NCBI RefSeq assembly: GCF_963082655.1
Contig: NC_081553.1
Span: 228,556,482-228,620,481, forward strand
Length of the DNA: 64,000 nt
Origin: Stomoxys calcitrans
Taxonomy: Eukaryota > Arthropoda > Insecta > Diptera > Muscidae
Reading direction: 5' to 3'
Part shown: piece by piece, positions 58,794 through 64,000 of the stretch
Layout of the letters: the number at the start of each line of letters is the position of its first letter
Position numbering within the stretch: position 1 is the first letter of the stretch
Program-made: the position numbers and the translations under genes
The notes under the pieces: generated by a model
The model's input: the letters and a program-made list of their open reading frames with translations, nothing else
Database searches by the model: none
Told to the model about the DNA's origin: nothing

Positions 58794-58950
58794 TATCCAT
58801 AAGAATGACACCAGTGGGTCCAAATGGTTCATAAGTCTAAGCATGTAGCCCATTTACAATATCTGCCTATCTATGTGCAATAAAAAGTTGTCATGTAAAA
58901 TTCCAAACGGTTAGCTTTCTTATTCGAAAGTTTGCTCAATGTCGACAGAC

Positions 58951-59035
58951 TTATTGTTGAGCTTAAACTTGAATCGGAAAGCAAGCATTGATATGTGAAA
59001 AGTTTCCTCCCTCTTCATTAATGGAATGTTCTTTG
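58951..59035 (+). mobile_element. SINE-A 3' fragment
   Basis: TTGAGCTTAAACTTGAATCGG, GCATTGATATGTGAAAAGTT and TTCATTAATGGAATGTTC. Confidence 0.75.
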
Positions 59036-59119
59036 CCATATGTGCATTTGCATCACATTGGGTTTGTGTCAATAATAGGACATATGGTGTTTTCGATTCA
59101 GGTTTCGATAAATGTCAAA

Positions 59120-60010
59120 GTGTAAACGCTTGAGCTGGCAAACCATCGATAATCGCAACATTCGATATTGCAAATTTTGCCTTTGAACATTCCACTAAGG
59201 ATCAGGGGCAAACTTTTCACATATCAATGAGTGCAGTCCGATTCAAGTTTAAGCTCAATGATAAGGGCCTCCTTTTTATAGCCGAGGCCGAACGGCGTGC
59301 CGCAGTGCGACACCTCTTTGGAGAGAAGTTTTACATGGCATAGTACCCCACAAATGTTGCCAGCATTAAGAGGGGGAAACGACCACTGAAAATTTTTTCT
59401 GATGGTCTCGCCAGGATTTGAACCAAGGCATTCACCGTCATAGGCGGACATGCGCTACGGTGGGCTCCTTCGATATTTTTAATACTAAGTATCGATATCA
59501 GGAGATCTATTTATAAAGGAGCAATATCAATACACAGACTGAATAAAACCAAATTTAAAAAGTAAGTTGAAAGTCATGAGAAAAATCATTGTATTAGATT
59601 TCAATAGAAAGTTGCGCCCTCTATAGGATACATTCATTGTCGGTTCCCTTATTTTGGTTCAATTTCGCAAAAAAATTAACTTTGCCGATAGTATCGATAG
59701 GAAAAATATCAATCGATATACTTACGAAAAATAAAATATCGATAGTGCCATCTATATATTGCCAGCTCTACTTTAGTGTCTTCAAGACCGGGAGGACCAC
59801 TGCGGGAAATTCGCTGCAACCGTCCAGCATAGGGCTGGCAAACTATCGATAATCGCAACATTCGATGTTTTCGATATTTCTTATAATATATATCGATAGT
59901 TTCAATACTATCGTTAATTTCGCAACATCTATATTTCAAACGAAAATTAGAAGTAAAAATCGGGAGATCGATTTATATAGAAGCAATATCAACTCACGGA
60001 CCAAATAAAA
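59120..60010. repeat. Two copies of a TATCGATA-rich repeat
   Basis: GAGCTGGCAAACCATCGATA, ATCGCAACATTCGATATT (59128-59169) and GGCTGGCAAACTATCGATAA, TCGCAACATTCGATGTTTTC (59831-59872). Both are followed by CGATA-rich text, then (A/T)ATCAGGAGATC or AATCGGGAGATCGATTTATA and GAAGCAATATCAACTCACGG. At least eight CGATA words lie in 59120-59960. The first copy carries the SINE. Confidence 0.7.
59170..59468 (-). mobile_element. SINE-A, full length, 299 bp with 9-bp TSD
   Basis: TTCGATATT flanks both sides (59161-59169 and 59469-59477). Reads GCAAATTTTGCCTTTGAACA, GTGCGACACCTCTTTGGAGA, CCAGGATTTGAACC (B box) and GCGCTACGGTGGGCTCC (head; A box shortened by a deletion between ACATG and CGCTAC). Confidence 0.92.
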
Positions 60011-60099
60011 ACCTATTAAATCAATTAAGGGAATTTCGAGAACGTTCTTTTATTTGAAGTAAACGGTTCTAAGCTTACGCTCAACATACATCAACTCTA

Positions 60100-60600
60100 T
60101 TGACTATTTTATGTCAAGAATTCCATATTCGAAAATTCACTACAGGAAAATTCGAAAAATACATATATCGAAATTTTTTATGGTTACATTTTAAATTCCA
60201 AAATTTCATATTAGGTATTTGGAATTGGACAAATCGATAAACAATAATCGATACTCCGAAATTTCTTTATTGAAAATTCGCATTAAGGCATCAATATTCG
60301 AAAACTCAGTAAGGAGAATTCAATGTTCGAAAACTCGATTTGGAAATTCGATATTTGAAAAAAAAATATAAACCAACATTAGATTTTTAAATTTTGATGT
60401 TTGGTATACGACAATATTTGAAAAATCGATTTTTCAATTTTGTTCTATATATTGCTTCGGAAAATCGATATATTTTAAATCTACAATGTGGACAATTTAA
60501 TATTACAAAATTTTGCATTATAAAATTTGATATTAAAAATTCGATATTTCAAATATTGATTTGTAAAAGATTGTTTTTTTTTTTTAAATCGATGTTGTTC
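60100..60600. repeat. TTCGAAAATTCGATATTTG AT-rich array
   Basis: Loose repeats of ATTCGAAAA, ATCGATATTT and AAATTCGATA words, like the array at 1-1440. No unit length is stable. Confidence 0.65.
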
Positions 60601-60964
60601 TGTGGTTTCATTTTGAAACAACGTTTAACACTTTCAGGATCGTGTACACACACACACACACACACTATTTGCCCACTGTTGTATACATATCCAAAAACAT
60701 GGAATTTGAAATAACGTTTAATATTGGGGGTTTGTAACTGCTTAACATTGAGCTTAATCTGTGATCGGAGACAACCCATTGTTAAGAGAGAATCACCCAC
60801 TGTTTCATAATGGGACGGGACAATTTTCAATTTTTTTTTCAAAATAAGCAAAAATAAGTTATAACGGTTACAAAAAAAGTTTACAAACATGTTTAGTGTA
60901 GCCTTTGTAATGATTGTTTTAATTTTTGTATTTTGTATTTGTCACCATATTTCTGTGATAATAA
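60601..60964. other. Unassigned; (CA)n microsatellite
   Basis: (CA)10 at about 60646-60665, otherwise nothing recognised. Confidence 0.5.
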
Positions 60965-61180
60965 ATTTCCGTCTTCATTCAAACAATCGTTGGCTAAATT
61001 AGGTGCTATCAAAGTGGTCTGGTGGACAGATAAATAGATTAATTGTGTCGTGTTGTCCCTGGCTGCATGTGGGGCACACATCCTGGATGTTGGCGTTTCC
61101 CCTTGCCAAAAGGAGGCTGAATCGTAATATAGAGGTTTGCTTCTCCTTCGTCGTCATAAATGCTGTGGTGGTCTATCTGA
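60965..61180 (-). mobile_element. LINE ORF2 C-terminal fragment
   Basis: Minus strand peptide ARGNANIQDVCPTCSQGQHD followed by TINLFICPP fits the C-terminal C-P-x-C-x5-H-D-T-x-(H/N)-L-F-x-C-P zinc-binding tail of Jockey-superfamily LINEs. It is truncated at both ends. Confidence 0.65.
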
Positions 61181-61384
61181 TGGGACGCTTTATCTAAAGG
61201 CCGACTTTTATGGAGCCTGAAGATCTAATCGACATTTCCAGGCGGCGTCCGCTTTTCATAGTGATTGGAACGGCTGCTGAACATAATACTGCCGAAAAGC
61301 GACTTATGGATTTATTCCTACTGAGGAATTCCTGTTGAGTAAATGCTGCCAAATGTGGCGCTAAGTATTTTGAATAATTGCCCA

Positions 61385-61505
61385 CGAACATTCCATTAAG
61401 AAATAAACAGAAGACTTCTTGCACATCATTAAGGGCCATCCGATTCTAATTAAACGCAACGATAAGGGACCTCCTGTTAGTGTCCGGCTCGGAAACAAGT
61501 GCCAA
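61385..61505 (-). mobile_element. SINE-A 3' fragment
   Basis: CGAACATTCCATTAAGAAATA, CATCATTAAGGGCCATCCG, ATTAAACGCAACGATAAGGG, ACCTCCTGTTAGTGTCCGGC: reverse complement of the SINE-A 3' third. Confidence 0.7.
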
Positions 61506-61689
61506 TAAAATTGAAAAACTGAAGAAAATCTTCTATGGTGGGTGGGTACACGAAATATTTAAATCGGCAGAACCTAACAAAATTTGTACTTGTTTTTGAT
61601 GAAAGAGTGAAAAATAATTTCCATATATTTTAAAATGTTCGCAAGTAATAAGAAGTGGTACCATTTTTTTATAAAAACATAAAATTCAC

Positions 61690-62706
61690 AATTTTCATAC
61701 ACTCCACCATAGGATGGGGGTATACTTATTTCGTCATTCTGTTTGTAACACCTCGAAATATGCGTCTGAGACCCCATAAAATATATATATTCTTGATCGT
61801 CATATCATTTTAAGTCGATCTAGCCATGTCCGTCCGTCTGTCTGTCAAAAGCACGTTAACTTTCGAAGGGGTAAAGCCAGCCGCTTGAAATTTTGTACAA
61901 ATACTTTTTATTAGTGTAGGTCGGTTGGGATTGTAAATGGGCAAAACGGTCCATGTATTGATATAGCTGCCATAAAAACCGATCTTGGGTCTTGACTTCT
62001 TGAGCCTCTAGAACGCGCAATTCTTGTCCGATTTGACTGCAATTTTGCATGAGTGTTTTGGTATCACTTCCAACAACTGTGCTAAGTATGATTTAAATCG
62101 GTTCATAATCTGGTATAGCTGTCATATAAATCGATCTTGGATCTGGACTTCTTGAGCCAAAAGAGTGCACAATTCTCATCCGATTTGGCTGAAATTTTGC
62201 ATGTGTTTTGTTATGACTTCCAATAACTGTGCTTAGTATGGCGCAAATCGTACAAAACCTGATAGTGCTGGCAAATAAACCGATCTTGGATCTTGACTTC
62301 TTGAGCCTCTAGAGGGAGCAATTCTCATCCGATTTGGCAGAAATTTTGTACAACGACTTCTCTCATGACTTTCAACATACGTCTCTAATATGGTCTGAAT
62401 CGATCAATAGCTTGATACAGCTCCCATATAAACATATCTTCCGATTTTGCTTCTTTTGCCTCTACAAGGCGCAATTCTTATCCGAATGAACTGAAATATT
62501 ACACAATGACTTCTACAATTTTCGGCATTCATTTATGGTCCGAATCGGACTATAACTTGATATAGCTCCAATAGCATAACAGTTCTTATTCAATATTCTT
62601 TGTTTGCCTAAAAAGAGATACCGCGCATAGAATTCGACAAATGCGATCCATTGTGGAGGGTATATAAGATTCGGACAGGCCGAATTTAGCACGCTCTTAC
62701 TTGTTT
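61690..62706 (-). repeat. Fam-141, complete copy
   Basis: Left end CACTCCACCATAGGATGGGG, GTATACTTATTTCGTCATTC. Internal units at about 62025, 62178, 62330 and 62480. Right end GATCCATTGTGGAGGGTATA, TAAGATTCGGACAGGCCGAA, TTTAGCACGCTCTTACTTG. The putative start ATG is kept but the frame stops after about 20 codons. Confidence 0.9.
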
Positions 62707-63559
62707 ATTCAAACTCCCTTTCATTTGTTTGGGGGAATTTTTCCCAAGTTTTATCGCCTCATTCTCCCTTTTATATCGATTCAAAATTGCTACTTTTTTT
62801 CCTGGGAGAAATTTTCCTTTTTTATAGAATAAGGGAAAAGGGATTAGGGGAAAAAAAACTCCCAGTAAATTGTTATTCAGAGTAGGGGAAAAGGGAGTAG
62901 GGAATAAACTCCCAGGGAATTGTTATTTAGAATAGGGCTGTTTGAAAATCTATGTTAAATTTTAGTTATTCCCATAGCGACTGTGGCTACAGAAATAAAT
63001 ATTCAAAATTTTAGATTTTCTTTAGCCTTTATATAATTCCTTTAAATTTTCGCCAATTTTTTTTTTAATATTTTAAGGTAGCTCTTATCAAGTTATAAAT
63101 TATGCTGCCTAAATGTATGCCGCTATATTTTATTAATTTCCTACAAATCCACTTCAAAAACATACACAGTGTATAATAAACCAAAAATGACATCCCCGTT
63201 ACAAGGATTATAAATCATTTTTCTGTTTTTCTTCCATGACGAATTTCCATTTTACCTTCGCATCATAACAAAAGGACAAATAAAGCAAAAGAAAAGAAAA
63301 AAATTTTAAAAACTTACGTCTTATACCCCAATCCATCATTGTGGTCGAATAAGAAAACAACAGCGGCAGAAGGTGAAGATGAAGAAGCAGTTGGAGCAGC
63401 TAAACAATAATAACCACACTACCGGTCTAATAACAACAACAATAACAATAATTGTAAACATAAACCACTGTATATTGTTGTGTTTTATAATAAAATATAT
63501 ATATTTATACACTTTATATATATGTATGTATGTAGTGTGTGTGTGTGTATATATAGAAC
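62707..63559. other. AT-rich DNA with a GGGAAAAGGGA duplication and a dyad motif
   Basis: GGGA(A/G)(A/T)AAACTCCCAG and AATTGTTATT(C/T)AGA recur about 50 bp apart at 62850-62937. The dyad GCCTAAATGTATGC is at 63107-63120. (TATG)/(GT)n lies at 63515-63550. Confidence 0.5.
63107..63120 (-). promoter_or_regulatory. Dyad motif GCCTA-N4-TATGC (exact)
   Basis: GCCTAAATGTATGC followed by C, identical to that at 33788. Confidence 0.5.
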
Positions 63560-64000
63560 TGCGATGCGAATGAGAAGATTTTCCTTTTGTGATGGTGGAG
63601 GTGGCGATGGCGATGGTGTTGCTGCTGCTGCTGTTTTTTGTTTCCTTTAAGACGCCGACGAACGAAATGATGCTGATGACGTTTGATGATGGTCTACATT
63701 GGGGCAGTCAGCCGTAGCAACAATGATGCCTTGGTCCTTGTTTAGTTGTGGCAGGAGTATATTGGCAATAATGCCAGCCTGTAGTACAAAGGCTACTCGA
63801 AAGTGTTCAACCAGCAGTCGAGTGTTTGAGTAAGTAGTCATACTGCCAAAATTAAGTCAAAACAGCATTCATAGCCGCGGGCAACAATAATTGTAAAAGG
63901 ATTTCGAAAATCAATGCTAATATCGTGAGGACGAAGCAAAAGGGGAGAATTTCAAACACCACAACACTTTCTGGCAGGCGAATCACAGAAGAGTTAGACC
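63560..64000. other. GC-richer segment of unknown function
   Basis: (GGTGGCGAT)-like words and (GCT)5 at 63619-63633, then GC-richer text to the end. A minus-strand frame (63841-63647, 64 codons) is open, but it matches no family I know and lacks clear splice sites. It could be an exon, a conserved intronic element or chance. Confidence 0.35.

Larger units (their letters stand above)
58005..58945 (+). repeat. Fam-141 split by a Harbinger-like MITE
   Basis: Left part AACAAGTAAAAGCATTTCAA, GGCCGAATCCTATATACCC, TATGGATCACATTAGCCAAA. Right part, after 58793, TATCCATAAGAATGACACCA, GTAGCCCATTTACAATATCT and TTCCAAACGGTTAGCTTTCT. The two halves match consecutive parts of the 19962 copy. Confidence 0.75.
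7677..64000 (-). other. Probable large cno intron upstream of exon 7489-7676
   Basis: No further minus-strand exon of the Canoe family (RA1, RA2 body) and no other host gene was recognised between 7677 and the window end. Either this is one intron longer than 56 kb or short exons were missed. That the whole stretch is intronic is inference; the only direct evidence is the acceptor at 7677-7678 and the absence of recognisable coding exons. The content is almost entirely repeats and AT-rich unique DNA. Confidence 0.45.

Noticed and set aside
61003..61439. Short frames on both strands as genes
   Set aside because: The supported reading is the LINE C-terminal fragment on the minus strand; the others are shadows.

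Overview
The window looks like a gene-poor, intron-rich piece of a large dipteran genome, most likely a calyptrate (muscoid) fly. It is AT-rich, has GT-AG introns, and is filled with tRNA-derived SINEs, decayed Jockey-superfamily LINEs, mariner/Tc1 and Harbinger-like DNA elements and a very abundant ~140-bp-periodic dispersed repeat ('Fam-141' here). The species call is inference from style; no taxonomic marker is present.

The only host coding sequence I can support is two adjacent exons on the minus strand, 7489-7676 and 5188-5352. They join in phase and encode the end of the second Ras-association region plus the forkhead-associated (FHA) core of a Canoe/Afadin protein, the Ras/Rap1-binding adherens-junction scaffold. 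Earlier exons would lie at higher coordinates and later exons below position 1. I found none elsewhere, so nearly everything else reads as intron (over 56 kb upstream of the first exon, over 5 kb downstream of the second) carrying nested repeats.

Layout: 1-1440 AT array with captured SINE pieces; 1455-2640 decayed LINE; 3795-4870 ~30-bp AT array with a 260-bp higher-order period; 5188-7676 the two exons around an intron holding Fam-141 and a tandem array that has copied the 5' splice site; 8.2-15.1 kb SINE, LINE and Fam-141 remains; 15-24.8 kb AT-rich unique DNA with Fam-141, two mariner MITEs and a block with tRNA-Lys-type primer-site sequences; 26.5-28.3 kb a near-perfect AGTATA array; 30-35.7 kb tandem and SINE remains; 35.9-37.6 kb a ~31-bp hairpin minisatellite; 39-48.5 kb Fam-141 copies, a Tc1-like element with a nested SINE, and a diverged tandem duplication; 48.5-64 kb more of the same, including a three-level nested insertion at 58.0-58.9 kb and a TATCGATA-rich block at 59.1-60.0 kb.

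The most unusual signal is not a conventional feature. A 14-bp interrupted dyad, GC(A/C)TA-N4-TA(G/T)GC, mostly in the form GCATACWTTTAGGC or GCCTACWTTTAGGC, recurs in the unique intronic DNA on both strands. There are seven exact matches (an eighth abuts a repeat) plus about fourteen single-mismatch copies. It is absent from the recognised SINEs and LINEs, and it is kept exactly in both halves of a heavily diverged duplication. It looks like a recurring protein-binding site I cannot name.
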